Origin: an uncultured Lachnospiraceae bacterium | GTDB lineage: Bacteria > Bacillota > Clostridia > Lachnospirales > Lachnospiraceae | Length of the DNA: 19,904 bases | Reading direction: 5' to 3' | Assembly (NCBI GenBank): GCA_900553305.1 | Contig: USDI01000021.1 | Span: forward strand, 1-19,904 | Part shown: positions 6,947 through 14,471 of the stretch, piece by piece | Layout: each line of letters starts with the position of its first letter | Position numbering within the stretch: position 1 is the stretch's first letter | Notes under the pieces: model-generated | The model's input: the letters and a program-made list of their open reading frames with translations, nothing else | Told to the model about the DNA's origin: nothing | The model's database searches: none | Position numbers and translations under genes: made by a program

Positions 6947-7609
6947 TTATATACACCTTCTATTTCCATAGTGAACTAATGTATTATACCCATTTTTCAC
7001 CGTAGCGTCAAGGAATTTCCATGCCTGCGCCCTGCGGATCACCACCGCACCATCCGGAATCTTCCGGTCAAAAAGCAGAATCATTCCATATTCTTCATAC
7101 AGATAATTCTGAAGGCTCTCCGAAACCGTTCCTTCCTCCCCTGTCCAGACCACATTTTTAAGCCTTGGCAGATAAGGAATCAACAGTTCCATCAGCTGCT
7201 CCGCATCCTGCATTCCCTGATTCCATTCCTCCGGAAGATAAAGGGTGTCAAACGGCCGCTGCGCATAGAGCCATGCCTGCAACACACAAAAAGGAAGATC
7301 CTGCGCTGCCACCGGCCATGCTTTTTCTGCAAACTGTGCACTATAAAGCATTTCCCAACAATCGTAATCGCATTCTGCTTTTCCTTTAAGTTCTTCCAGT
7401 TCCTTTTGCAGCTCTGAAATTTTCCATTCCTTAAACTTCTTACGGAACAGGCTTTTCTTCCGGTACTCCGGCCAGAGTGCATAATAAACGGAAACGCTGC
7501 CGGAAGGAACCAGAAGCTGTCTTTTCACTTCATAAATTTCTATGGGCTTTTCAAAAATTCCATCTGCCTGCATCATCAGGTAAAAGATATGATACTGTCT
7601 TTTTGACAT
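6947..7609 (-). CDS. Conserved-looking hypothetical protein
   Basis: I do not recognise this 220-residue protein. It begins RQYHIFYLMMQADGIFEKPIE and has a basic, coiled-coil-prone segment (about 54-77: KKSLFRKKFKEWKISELQ then Glu/Lys-rich). Residues 100-160 are richer in Trp, Tyr, Leu and Pro, and a beta-like C-terminal part (170-220) follows. There is no signal peptide, membrane helix, metal motif or nucleotide-binding motif. The ATG at 7609-7607 has AGGAG 6 bases upstream. It lies between dusB and greA in a conserved housekeeping cluster, which hints at a core cytoplasmic function, but nothing more can be said. Its stop codon overlaps a motif resembling the end of the mobile element at 17292-17424. 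Confidence 0.7.
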   Translation of the reverse strand: MSKRQYHIFYLMMQADGIFEKPIEIYEVKRQLLVPSGSVSVYYALWPEYRKKSLFRKKFKEWKISELQKELEELKGKAECDYDCWEMLYSAQFAEKAWPVAAQDLPFCVLQAWLYAQRPFDTLYLPEEWNQGMQDAEQLMELLIPYLPRLKNVVWTGEEGTVSESLQNYLYEEYGMILLFDRKIPDGAVVIRRAQAWKFLDATVKNGYNTLVHYGNRRCI

Positions 7610-7739
7610 CAGAGACTCCTGCTCGCCAACAGGGACAAAGCTTCCCCGACATAACGGTAAAGCAGTTAAGCAATTCCCTCACTTAGGAATAGCGTATGAC
7701 GGTTATTCTCAAATTAGAAGTCCATTCTGCCGGATTGAA

Positions 7740-8708
7740 TTACTCTGTAAATATCTGCTGCACCGTCTCCTTTAAGGTCTCAAAATCTTCGATTTCATTC
7801 ACCTTTCTGCGCAGTGCTGCCGAATGGGGATAGCCTGCCGTGTACCAGGCAATGTGCTTACGCATTTCACGCACTGCCGTATATTCTCCCTTTAATTCAA
7901 GCTCCATCTGTGCATGACGCAGAATTGTATTACATACCTCATCCGCAGTGGGACGTTCCGGAAGTTCACCGGTATCCAGATAATGATTGATCTCCCGGAA
8001 AATCCACGGATTCCCGCGGACGGCACGCCCGATCATCACACCATCACAGCCGGTCTGCTTTAAAAGCGCTGCTGCCGATTTTCCATCCGTCACATCGCCA
8101 TTTCCGAACACCGGAATGGACACGGCATCTTTTACCTGTGCGATGATGTCCCAGTCCGCTTTTCCGGCATAATACTGTTCCCTTGTTCTTCCATGGACCG
8201 CCACGGCTGCCGCGCCGCTCTGCTCGGCAATCTTCGCAATCTCCACGGCATTCACATGTTCCTCGTCAAAGCCCTTGCGGAATTTTACGGTGACGGGCTT
8301 GTGAATCGCCTTTACCGTACGGCTGATAATCTCTTCCACAAGCTTCGGATTCTTCATCAGTGCCGAACCCTCGCCGTTATTTACCACCTTGGGAACCGGG
8401 CACCCCATGTTGATATCCAGAATATCGAATGGCTTTTCTTCAATCTGCTTTGCCATCTCACTGATGATTTCCGGGTCCGAACCAAACAACTGCAAAGAAA
8501 CCGGATGCTCCCCCGGATCAATCTCCATGAGTTCTTCGGTGTTCCTGTTCTTATAATAAATCGCCTTGGCACTCACCATTTCCATGCAGACAAGTCCTGC
8601 GCCCTGTTCTGCGCATAACACACGAAATGGCAGGTCGGTTACTCCTGCCATCGGTGCCAGTATCGTATTATTTTGAAGAGTTACCTCTCCGATCTGTATT
8701 TTTCTCAT
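7740..8708 (-). CDS. dusB: tRNA-dihydrouridine synthase (DusB type)
   Basis: This FMN-dependent enzyme reduces uridines in the tRNA D-loop to dihydrouridine. The start chosen is the ATG at 8708, giving 322 residues that open MRKIQIGEVTLQNN, the normal beginning of the family. A longer in-frame version (to 8789) would add a non-homologous extension overlapping coaX and is rejected. Motifs: FMN-binding LAPMAGVTDLPFR (17-29), the catalytic Cys103 in NMGCPVPKVVNNGEGSALM (100-118), VKFRKGF, AVHGRTREQ and GNGDV...GCDGVMIGRA for FMN phosphate binding. The gene starts 41 bases inside coaX in another frame, so translation is likely coupled. The closest ribosome binding site (AAGGA) is 13 bases upstream, longer than usual. 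Confidence 0.94.
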   Translation of the reverse strand: MRKIQIGEVTLQNNTILAPMAGVTDLPFRVLCAEQGAGLVCMEMVSAKAIYYKNRNTEELMEIDPGEHPVSLQLFGSDPEIISEMAKQIEEKPFDILDINMGCPVPKVVNNGEGSALMKNPKLVEEIISRTVKAIHKPVTVKFRKGFDEEHVNAVEIAKIAEQSGAAAVAVHGRTREQYYAGKADWDIIAQVKDAVSIPVFGNGDVTDGKSAAALLKQTGCDGVMIGRAVRGNPWIFREINHYLDTGELPERPTADEVCNTILRHAQMELELKGEYTAVREMRKHIAWYTAGYPHSAALRRKVNEIEDFETLKETVQQIFTE

Positions 8709-9459
8709 AAATAATTCGAAGTCCTTCCAATGTAAGATCCCGGTCATAAATCTGGATCTCGTCCGTTTCGTCTGCGATAATTCTTCCAAGTCCGCCGGTT
8801 GCTACCACCTTCATGTTGTCATATCCGCTTTCCTTACGCACCTGACGGATGATGTATTCGGTCTGCCCGATCTGTCCGTATACAAGTCCTGCCTGCATAC
8901 TGCTGATGGTTTCCTGTGCCAGAATGGACTTCGGCTTCTTAATCTCGATTTCCGGAAGCTTCGCCGTATCCTCCCAGAGAGCCTTCGCAGAAATCCGGAT
9001 TCCGGGAGCTGTAATTCCTACGGAAAAGGAACCATCCTCGGTGACAAGGTCATAGGTCGTTGCTGTTCCGAAATCAATAACAAGGGCCGGCCCGCCATAT
9101 TTTTCATAGGCTGCCACCACATCCACAATACGGTCTGCGCCGATTTCGCGCGGATTCTCGGAGGTTACACGGATACCGGTTTTTACCCCGGGACCGACAA
9201 TCATCGGAGATCTTCCAATATATTTCGTAATGCCGTTAACCAGGGAATGCATCACATTCGGTACAACGCTTGCCATGATGACTCCCTCGATTTCTTCCTT
9301 TTCCACCTCATTCGTACGAAGCAGCTCGCGCAGCGTAATTCCATACTCATCGGAGGTTCTGGGCTGTTTACTCATCATCCGGAAGGTTGTCTTTAAATTC
9401 TTTCCGTCATAAACGCCCATTGTAATATTTGTATTGCCAACATCAATGACCAGCAGCAT
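8668..9459 (-). CDS. coaX: Type III pantothenate kinase
   Basis: This enzyme carries out ATP-dependent phosphorylation of pantothenate, the first step of coenzyme A synthesis. The ATG at 9459 gives 263 residues and is favoured by AGGAAAGGAAAG just upstream; a GTG 21 bases earlier is in frame but would swallow that site. Motifs: DVGNTNITMG (6-15) with the P-loop-like Asp6, GPGVKTG (89-95), the acidic residue in EIGADRIVD (105-113) and VIDFGTATTYD (127-137), all diagnostic of the acetate/sugar kinase-like CoaX fold. The C-terminus (TLEGLRIIYEKN) is normal. It overlaps dusB by 41 bases. In Clostridia coaX commonly lies next to birA, as here with one small gene between. Confidence 0.95.
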   Translation of the reverse strand: MLLVIDVGNTNITMGVYDGKNLKTTFRMMSKQPRTSDEYGITLRELLRTNEVEKEEIEGVIMASVVPNVMHSLVNGITKYIGRSPMIVGPGVKTGIRVTSENPREIGADRIVDVVAAYEKYGGPALVIDFGTATTYDLVTEDGSFSVGITAPGIRISAKALWEDTAKLPEIEIKKPKSILAQETISSMQAGLVYGQIGQTEYIIRQVRKESGYDNMKVVATGGLGRIIADETDEIQIYDRDLTLEGLRIIYEKNTDRRGNSSK

Positions 9460-9554
9460 ATTCTTTCCTTTCCTATTCACACATTTCTATATATTCCAGT
9501 CTTTTGAAGAATAAGGATCTGAATCATTACCATGACTTCAAACAGCAGATCCAC

Positions 9555-9950
9555 CTACAAGCCCTCTTCATCCAGCAGTTCACTCATATCCTCATGCAGC
9601 ACAACCGCCTTGTAATATAAGCTTAAGGACTCAAATAACTCCTGCCGTTTTCTTCTCACTTCACTGATTAACAGTCCGCTTCCGATATCATCATAGAGAT
9701 AATCCTCCGGCGCATATTCCGTCCGCAGCTCCACATTTCCGTTTTCATCGAATTCAATCGTAAAAATGCCGCCGATCTCTTCCGTAAAAAGTACACAGAT
9801 AATATGAAGTTCTTCCTGGATTGAAGCAGGAATTCCCTTAAACAGTTCATTAAAGTAATATTTTTTATCGTACGCATTGGCTCCGCAGAGCACAACACGC
9901 CCTTCTTCCGAAACATCCTGTCCCGGCTTGTTTTCTTCAGACATACTCAT
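9555..9950 (-). CDS. Small acidic protein, DUF6145-like
   Basis: The 131-residue acidic protein opens with a short hydrophilic tail, then VVLCGANAYDKKYYFNELFKGIPASIQEEL and a conserved-looking core (FTEEIGGIFTIEFDENGN, YLYDDIGSGLL, KRQELFESLSLYYK). From memory this matches the uncharacterised DUF6145 group found beside birA and coaX in Lachnospiraceae. No catalytic motif is evident. There are two candidate starts, 9950 and 9944; GAGAGG 5 bases before 9950 favours the first. It overlaps the 3' end of birA by 14 bases, indicating tight coupling. A role connected to biotin or CoA metabolism is only suggested by position. Confidence 0.8.
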   Translation of the reverse strand: MSMSEENKPGQDVSEEGRVVLCGANAYDKKYYFNELFKGIPASIQEELHIICVLFTEEIGGIFTIEFDENGNVELRTEYAPEDYLYDDIGSGLLISEVRRKRQELFESLSLYYKAVVLHEDMSELLDEEGL

Positions 9951-10767
9951 ACAATCCTCTCACCGATACCTCTCCTGCATAAACAGGTACGATACCATTC
10001 TCTTTTGTTTTTACCAGAAGCTGTCCATGATTGTCAATCCCCAATGCAATGCCCTCGAACTCTCCCTTCGGATCGAGAACCCGTACCGGCTGATCTAAAT
10101 TAATCAGATGGGAAATATAGTCCTCCCTCATCAAAGACAAATCCTGTGTCTTTAAAAACTGCTCATACCGGATGGCAAATGCTTTCAGAATATCGTCCCG
10201 CACCGCATCGCGTACATCCTCCGGGCGTTCCTCCGTATGCTTTTCCTCATCCATTTGCCAGTGCATGCCGCTTTCGATAAAAAGGGAGGTCGCCTTGTCC
10301 GCAATCTCTTCCGGAAATTCCTTCTGGTTCACATTGATCCCAACCCCACAGGCCAGTGCATAAGGATGTTCCTTCTGTGTCTTCCCTTCCGGAAAAGCCA
10401 CATCCTGCTCTAACATCGTTGCCTCGGTCAGAATGCCGACCACCTTTTTCTTATGATGCACGAGGTCATTGGGCCATTTAATCTGACAGTCCAGCCCTGT
10501 TGCCTCTTTAATTCCTTCCTGACAGGCAAGTGCCATAATCAGCGTCAGCACCGAAGCCTGCTCCATTGTCACGTCCGGACGTAGCAGAAGCGTCATGTAT
10601 AAATTAGAACCGGCAGGAGATTCCCAGGCTCTTCCCCTTCTTCCCCTGCCGCTTATCTGGCGTTCTGCCTGAACCAGTGTTCCTTCCGGTGCACCGGTCT
10701 TTGCCCGACGGATAACTTCAAGATTGGTAGAATCAATCTCTTCCCATTTATCAATCGTAAATTTCAT
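9937..10767 (-). CDS. birA: Biotin--[acetyl-CoA-carboxylase] ligase, catalytic form without HTH
   Basis: This enzyme activates biotin with ATP and attaches it to the carrier protein of biotin enzymes. The 276-residue protein has the biotinoyl-AMP loop GRGRRGRAWESPAG (40-53), KWPND (97-101) and KVVGILTE (108-115), then ALACGVGINVNQ. The C-terminal SH3-like domain runs from about 225 (PVRVLDPKGEFEG...GEVSVRG). It starts directly with the catalytic domain (KWEEIDSTN). The N-terminal winged helix of bifunctional BirA repressors is absent, so this copy cannot repress biotin genes by itself. Residues 160-195 are an unusually Glu/Asp/Arg-rich insert. It lies 12 bases downstream of the carbamoyltransferase gene. 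Confidence 0.94.
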   Translation of the reverse strand: MKFTIDKWEEIDSTNLEVIRRAKTGAPEGTLVQAERQISGRGRRGRAWESPAGSNLYMTLLLRPDVTMEQASVLTLIMALACQEGIKEATGLDCQIKWPNDLVHHKKKVVGILTEATMLEQDVAFPEGKTQKEHPYALACGVGINVNQKEFPEEIADKATSLFIESGMHWQMDEEKHTEERPEDVRDAVRDDILKAFAIRYEQFLKTQDLSLMREDYISHLINLDQPVRVLDPKGEFEGIALGIDNHGQLLVKTKENGIVPVYAGEVSVRGLYEYV

Positions 10768-10779
10768 ATCTGCTCCCTG

Positions 10780-11766
10780 TTATAACGTAGCTGCCATAAT
10801 CGCCTTGATGGTATGCATACGGTTCTCTGCCTCATCAAAGACTACCGACTGTGCCGATTCAAATACTTCGTCTGTCACTTCCATCTCTTTTAATCCGAAC
10901 TTCTCGCCGACTTCCTTGCCGGTTACGGTCTTCAGATCATGGAATGCAGGCAGGCAGTGCATAAAGATCGCCTGTGGTCCGGCATTTTCCATCACGGCAC
11001 GGTTGACCTGATAAGGACTTAAGGAGCGGATCCGCTCATCCCATACGGTATAAGGCTCGCCCATGGATACCCATACATCTGTGTAAATGACATCGGCGCC
11101 CTTCGTTCCTTCGGTAACATCCTCGGTAAGGGTGATGGTTCCGCCGGTCTTAGCTGCAATTTCCCTGCACTGTGCTACCAGTTCCTCATCCGGGAAGTAG
11201 CTCTTCGTAGTACATGCCGTAAAGTGCATGCCAAGCTTTGCACAGACTACCATCAGTGAATTTCCCATATTGTAACGGGCATCGCCCATATAAGTAAGCT
11301 TTACGCCTTTGATTCTTCCCAGTTTTTCTTTAATTGTTAAAACATCGGCCAGCATCTGTGTGGGATGGAATTCATTGGTTAATCCGTTCCATACCGGAAC
11401 TCCCGCATACTTCGCCAGATCTTCCACGATCGTCTGCTCATAGCCACGATACTCGATTCCGTCAAACATTCTGCCTAACACGCGCGCGGTATCGGCAATG
11501 CTTTCTTTTTTACCGATCTGGGAACCCGAAGGATCCAGATACGTTACCTCCATACCAAGATCATGTGCTGCCACCTCAAAGGAGCATCTGGTACGTGTAC
11601 TGGTTTTTTCAAAAATCAGTACGATATTCTTGCCCTGATGCATCTCCTTGGTAAGGATTCCCTTTTTCTTCTTATCTTTCAGCTCTGCTGCCAGATCCAC
11701 CAGATACAGAATTTCTTCCGGTGTATAGTCCAGTAACTTTAAAAAGCTTCTACCTTTTAAGTCCAT
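10780..11766 (-). CDS. argF: Ornithine carbamoyltransferase
   Basis: The enzyme joins carbamoyl phosphate and ornithine to give citrulline, or the reverse in the arginine deiminase pathway. The 328-residue protein has the carbamoyl-phosphate loop STRTRCSFE (56-64), HPTQ (134-137), the ornithine-binding DVWVSMGE (230-237) and HCLPAFHD (270-277). This is the complete set for OTCases rather than aspartate transcarbamoylases. Length and opening (LKGRSFLKLLDYTPEEI) fit both the biosynthetic ArgF and the catabolic ArcB types, and no arcA or arcC lies nearby to decide. It is followed 12 bases later by birA, so the two are probably cotranscribed. Confidence 0.95.
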   Translation of the reverse strand: MDLKGRSFLKLLDYTPEEILYLVDLAAELKDKKKKGILTKEMHQGKNIVLIFEKTSTRTRCSFEVAAHDLGMEVTYLDPSGSQIGKKESIADTARVLGRMFDGIEYRGYEQTIVEDLAKYAGVPVWNGLTNEFHPTQMLADVLTIKEKLGRIKGVKLTYMGDARYNMGNSLMVVCAKLGMHFTACTTKSYFPDEELVAQCREIAAKTGGTITLTEDVTEGTKGADVIYTDVWVSMGEPYTVWDERIRSLSPYQVNRAVMENAGPQAIFMHCLPAFHDLKTVTGKEVGEKFGLKEMEVTDEVFESAQSVVFDEAENRMHTIKAIMAATL

Positions 11767-11863
11767 CTGCCTTCTCTCCCAGTCTCATGATTTCTTACCG
11801 TCTGTTCTTTTCATTGTTCATTCGGTCATTTCTTATCCGCAGTCTTCGATCTGTTTCTGCGGC

Positions 11864-12793
11864 TTAATCGTTCTTAATAATTTCCTTCAGGGAAGTCGCA
11901 AGTCCTGCCACGCCCTGAATTTCGGAAGGAATAATGATCTTGGTAGCCTTTCCGTCTGCTGCCTTTTCAAAGGCTTCCAGACTCTTAATGCGAAGGACTG
12001 CCTCATCTGCTCCTGCTTCGCGCAGCATACGGATACCGTCTGCGGTTGCCTGCTGTACCTTCAAGATTGCTTCCGCTTCACCTTCTGCCTCACGGATCAT
12101 CTTTTCCTTTTCGGCTTCTGCGCGGAGAATTGCTGACTGTTTATCTGCTTCCGCTTCCAGAATGGCTGCTTCACGCTTACCTTCTGCAATCGTAATGCTT
12201 GCTTTCTTCTCACCTTCTGCTCTGGTAACAGCTTCACGACGTTCACGTTCCGCTTTCATCTGACGCTCCATGGCGTTCTGAATCTCTGCAGGAGGAATAA
12301 TATTCTTAAGTTCGACACGGTTTACCTTGATACCCCAGGGATCCGTTGCCTCATCCAGGGAAGCTCTCATCTTGGTATTGATGGTCTCTCTGGAAGTCAG
12401 GGTCTGATCCAGCTCCAGTTCACCGATGATGTTTCGAAGTGTTGTTGCGGTCAGGTTTTCAATCGCCATAATCGGGTTTTCCACACCGTATGCATAAAGC
12501 TTCGGATCGGTGATCTGGAAGAACACAACGGTATCAATCCGCATGGTTACATTATCCTTCGTGATTACCGGCTGTGGCGCAAAGTCCACCACCTGCTCTT
12601 TTAAATTGATCTTGCGTGCCACCTTATCAAATACAGGAATCTTGATATGAAAACCAACAGACCATGTGGACTGATAGGCTCCCAGGCGCTCCACAACATA
12701 GGCATAAGCCTGTGGTACAATCTTAATACTGGATGCTAAAATCACCAGAATAAAAATAAAAAACAATAAAACCAATACTGCTAATGCTCCCAT
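11864..12793 (-). CDS. SPFH/stomatin-like membrane protein (QmcA type)
   Basis: The 309-residue protein has one N-terminal membrane helix (4-24). The SPFH/band-7 domain follows (about 25-185, with VERLGAYQSTWSVGFH and NLTATTLRNIIGELELDQTL). A long Ala/Glu/Arg-rich coiled coil (175-245) contains repeated AEGEKK / AEGKRE / AEADKQ / AEAEKE units, and a short C-terminal domain follows. Such proteins oligomerise on the membrane and scaffold microdomains or regulate proteases. Its partner, an NfeD-like protein, is encoded 34 bases upstream, the classic pairing. GGAGAGGAG precedes the ATG. The specific function in this organism is not known. Confidence 0.93.
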   Translation of the reverse strand: MGALAVLVLLFFIFILVILASSIKIVPQAYAYVVERLGAYQSTWSVGFHIKIPVFDKVARKINLKEQVVDFAPQPVITKDNVTMRIDTVVFFQITDPKLYAYGVENPIMAIENLTATTLRNIIGELELDQTLTSRETINTKMRASLDEATDPWGIKVNRVELKNIIPPAEIQNAMERQMKAERERREAVTRAEGEKKASITIAEGKREAAILEAEADKQSAILRAEAEKEKMIREAEGEAEAILKVQQATADGIRMLREAGADEAVLRIKSLEAFEKAADGKATKIIIPSEIQGVAGLATSLKEIIKND

Positions 12794-12827
12794 TTCTTTC
12801 TCCTCTCCATTTAAAAAGCTGTTGCTT

Positions 12828-13265
12828 TTACTGCTTTGGTGTAACGATCAGCTTGACTCCGCTGACATGCTCTACAACAACGACGGTTCCTACCGGAATG
12901 GTTGCTTCTTCATCGGTACTGCGGGCACTCCATTCCTGACCGTTCACAGTCACCTGCCCGATTCCCTGAAGGTTATTAATTTCACTGATTACAATTGCCT
13001 GCTGCCCGATCAGCCCCTCCACATTTGTCCTCACACGATCCTTGTTAAAATATTTCACAGCGACTGGACGTGTAAAGAACAGTAACAGAGCTGATACTGC
13101 AAGGAACAGCACAATCTGAACCCATAACGGTGCATGGACCGCTGCTGCCAGCGTTGCCACAAGGGCACCTCCCGCAAACCAGATTGTGGTAAGTCCCATC
13201 GTGATAATCTCGATAATGACCAATACAACAAACACGATCAGCCAGATCGTAACCATTGAACTCAT
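12828..13265 (-). CDS. NfeD-like membrane protein (short form)
   Basis: The 145-residue protein has three to four membrane helices (6-26, 28-44, 48-65) and a C-terminal OB-fold (about 84-145) with the typical GIGQVTVNGQEWSARS and IPVGTVVVVEHVSGVKLIV. It lacks the ClpP-like protease domain of long NfeD proteins. The start at 13265 is chosen because GGGAG lies 5 bases upstream; the longer in-frame version to 13340 would overlap the hydrolase gene. NfeD proteins pair with the SPFH protein encoded next and are thought to help assemble it in the membrane. Confidence 0.92.
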   Translation of the reverse strand: MSSMVTIWLIVFVVLVIIEIITMGLTTIWFAGGALVATLAAAVHAPLWVQIVLFLAVSALLLFFTRPVAVKYFNKDRVRTNVEGLIGQQAIVISEINNLQGIGQVTVNGQEWSARSTDEEATIPVGTVVVVEHVSGVKLIVTPKQ

Positions 13266-13302
13266 ACTTACTCCCTCTCCCTGTACTCCCAGGGTCTTGT
13301 GT

Positions 13303-14382
13303 TTACCAGAAGACGTGATCTCCAATAACGTAGCCGTCATGGCGTCCGGCTCTCCTAAAGTAGGTTGCTCCTCCTACCGTAGTTTCTCCATTAATCGCAG
13401 CCTGCGCTGCCTGAATACAGGCATCCGGAATGTTTCCTTCGTAAACCCTTGCCACCTTTCCTGACATGGCAGGTGTAAACTGCCCGGAGGAATAAATGAC
13501 TCCGTAAATGCTTCCCGGATAGGCCGGACTCTTCACACGGTTCATGACAACCGCTCCGACACCAAGCATTCCCTCATAGGGCTGATTGCCGGCTTCACAG
13601 TAGATCAATGCTGCCAGAAGTCTTGTTTCATCAGCATCTGCTGAAACAGCGCCACGATTCGCAATTCTCTTCCTCTCTGCCGCCTCCCGCTCTCTGGCAC
13701 GGACCACTTCAATCGTCTCTCCTTCATCAATATGAAAATTAATCTGAATGTATTCCGTTCTGACATATCCGATTGCACCTTCATAGTCGATGCTGACCCA
13801 ATCATCGTTTACAATTTCGATAAAGTCTACCGCATCATCCTTTGCAAGGTAGCAGATCGTTTCTGCTTCTTCGTTCGGTTCCATCCTAACACGTACTGCT
13901 TCTGAATTGAGCTTCACAATCCAGTTCCCGACATCCTCTGCCATCTTCTCGGCATCTTCTCCAAAAACGAGATATTCGTCCTTGGCCCAGCCGATCACAT
14001 TGCCGGATTTAATCTTCGTCCAGCCGTTCTCCTGCTCTAAGATTGTGCCTCCACAGTCCTTATACAGAAATCCGACCTTCTCTGATTTTTCATTTGCCTG
14101 TGCACGGACGTTCAGCGCATTCTGGACATTCGCCATGGCAAGCTCAGTTTCCATACGTGCCTGCTCGGCTTCAAACTTCTGATAGATATTAAGCTCTTCC
14201 TGCTGCTTCTCCGGTTCGTCCACGGTGAAATCATTGGGATCTAACACAGTACCCACGCCGGAGCACATAAAGTCATGTCCTTCCTTTTCTCCGGCCTGAA
14301 CGGTTATTTCCTCTGTCAGTAAGAATCCCATGCAGATGCTTAATCCTGCAAGGCATACTAACAGCCTCTTTCTCCGATCCAT
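13303..14382 (-). CDS. Exported cell wall hydrolase with two SH3 domains and a SleB-type domain
   Basis: The 359-residue protein starts MDRRKRLLVCLAGLSICMGFLL, a signal peptide with a likely cleavage near VQAGE (28-32). The ATG at 14382 has GGAGG 7 bases upstream and is preferred over the in-frame Met at 14409. A Glu-rich helix (55-85) leads to two bacterial SH3 domains (about 87-140, NVRAQANEKSEKVGFL...; about 160-213, VRVRMEPNEEAETICYL...) that probably bind peptidoglycan. The C-terminal domain (about 250-359) has LLAALIYCEAGNQPYEGMLG with the probable catalytic Glu263, AVVMNRVKSPAYPGSIYGVI and TYFRRAG. This is the SleB/CwlJ hydrolase fold, used in spore cortex lysis but also in vegetative wall remodelling. 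It has its own promoter (14443-14471). Which stage it serves is unknown. Confidence 0.92.
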   Translation of the reverse strand: MDRRKRLLVCLAGLSICMGFLLTEEITVQAGEKEGHDFMCSGVGTVLDPNDFTVDEPEKQQEELNIYQKFEAEQARMETELAMANVQNALNVRAQANEKSEKVGFLYKDCGGTILEQENGWTKIKSGNVIGWAKDEYLVFGEDAEKMAEDVGNWIVKLNSEAVRVRMEPNEEAETICYLAKDDAVDFIEIVNDDWVSIDYEGAIGYVRTEYIQINFHIDEGETIEVVRAREREAAERKRIANRGAVSADADETRLLAALIYCEAGNQPYEGMLGVGAVVMNRVKSPAYPGSIYGVIYSSGQFTPAMSGKVARVYEGNIPDACIQAAQAAINGETTVGGATYFRRAGRHDGYVIGDHVFW

Positions 14383-14442
14383 GATGTTTCCTCCACTATA
14401 CATGAACAAGATGTTACAAACTTGTTACGTAATATGTGGATA

Positions 14443-14471
14443 ATATTAACAAATGGTCTAATTCTTGTCAA
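14443..14471 (-). promoter_or_regulatory. Sigma-A-type promoter for the SH3-SleB hydrolase gene
   Basis: TTGACA (14471-14466) and TAATAT (14448-14443) are separated by exactly 17 bp on the minus strand. The -35 lies in the last codons of proC, so the hydrolase can be expressed independently of the upstream genes. Just downstream, AACAAG and CTTGTT form an inverted repeat (about 14405-14426) in the leader that could be an operator. Confidence 0.7.

Noticed and set aside
7610..7739. 130-base gap between dusB and the unknown gene checked for promoter, terminator or riboswitch
   Set aside because: Only short weak inverted repeats (TTCC/GGAA, GGGA/TCCC) and no paired -35/-10; nothing supportable.
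8709..8789. Longer N-terminus for DusB
   Set aside because: The extra 27 residues lie inside coaX and have no resemblance to the family, whose members begin at the internal Met.
9460..9554. GGATCTG/CAGATCC inverted pair and a 25-codon frame in the gap before coaX
   Set aside because: The repeat has no T-run and the tiny frame has no ribosome binding site; no feature is claimed.
11837..11862. CCGCAG/CTGCGG hairpin after the SPFH gene as a terminator
   Set aside because: The stem is six pairs with a 14-base loop and no T-run follows on the minus strand.
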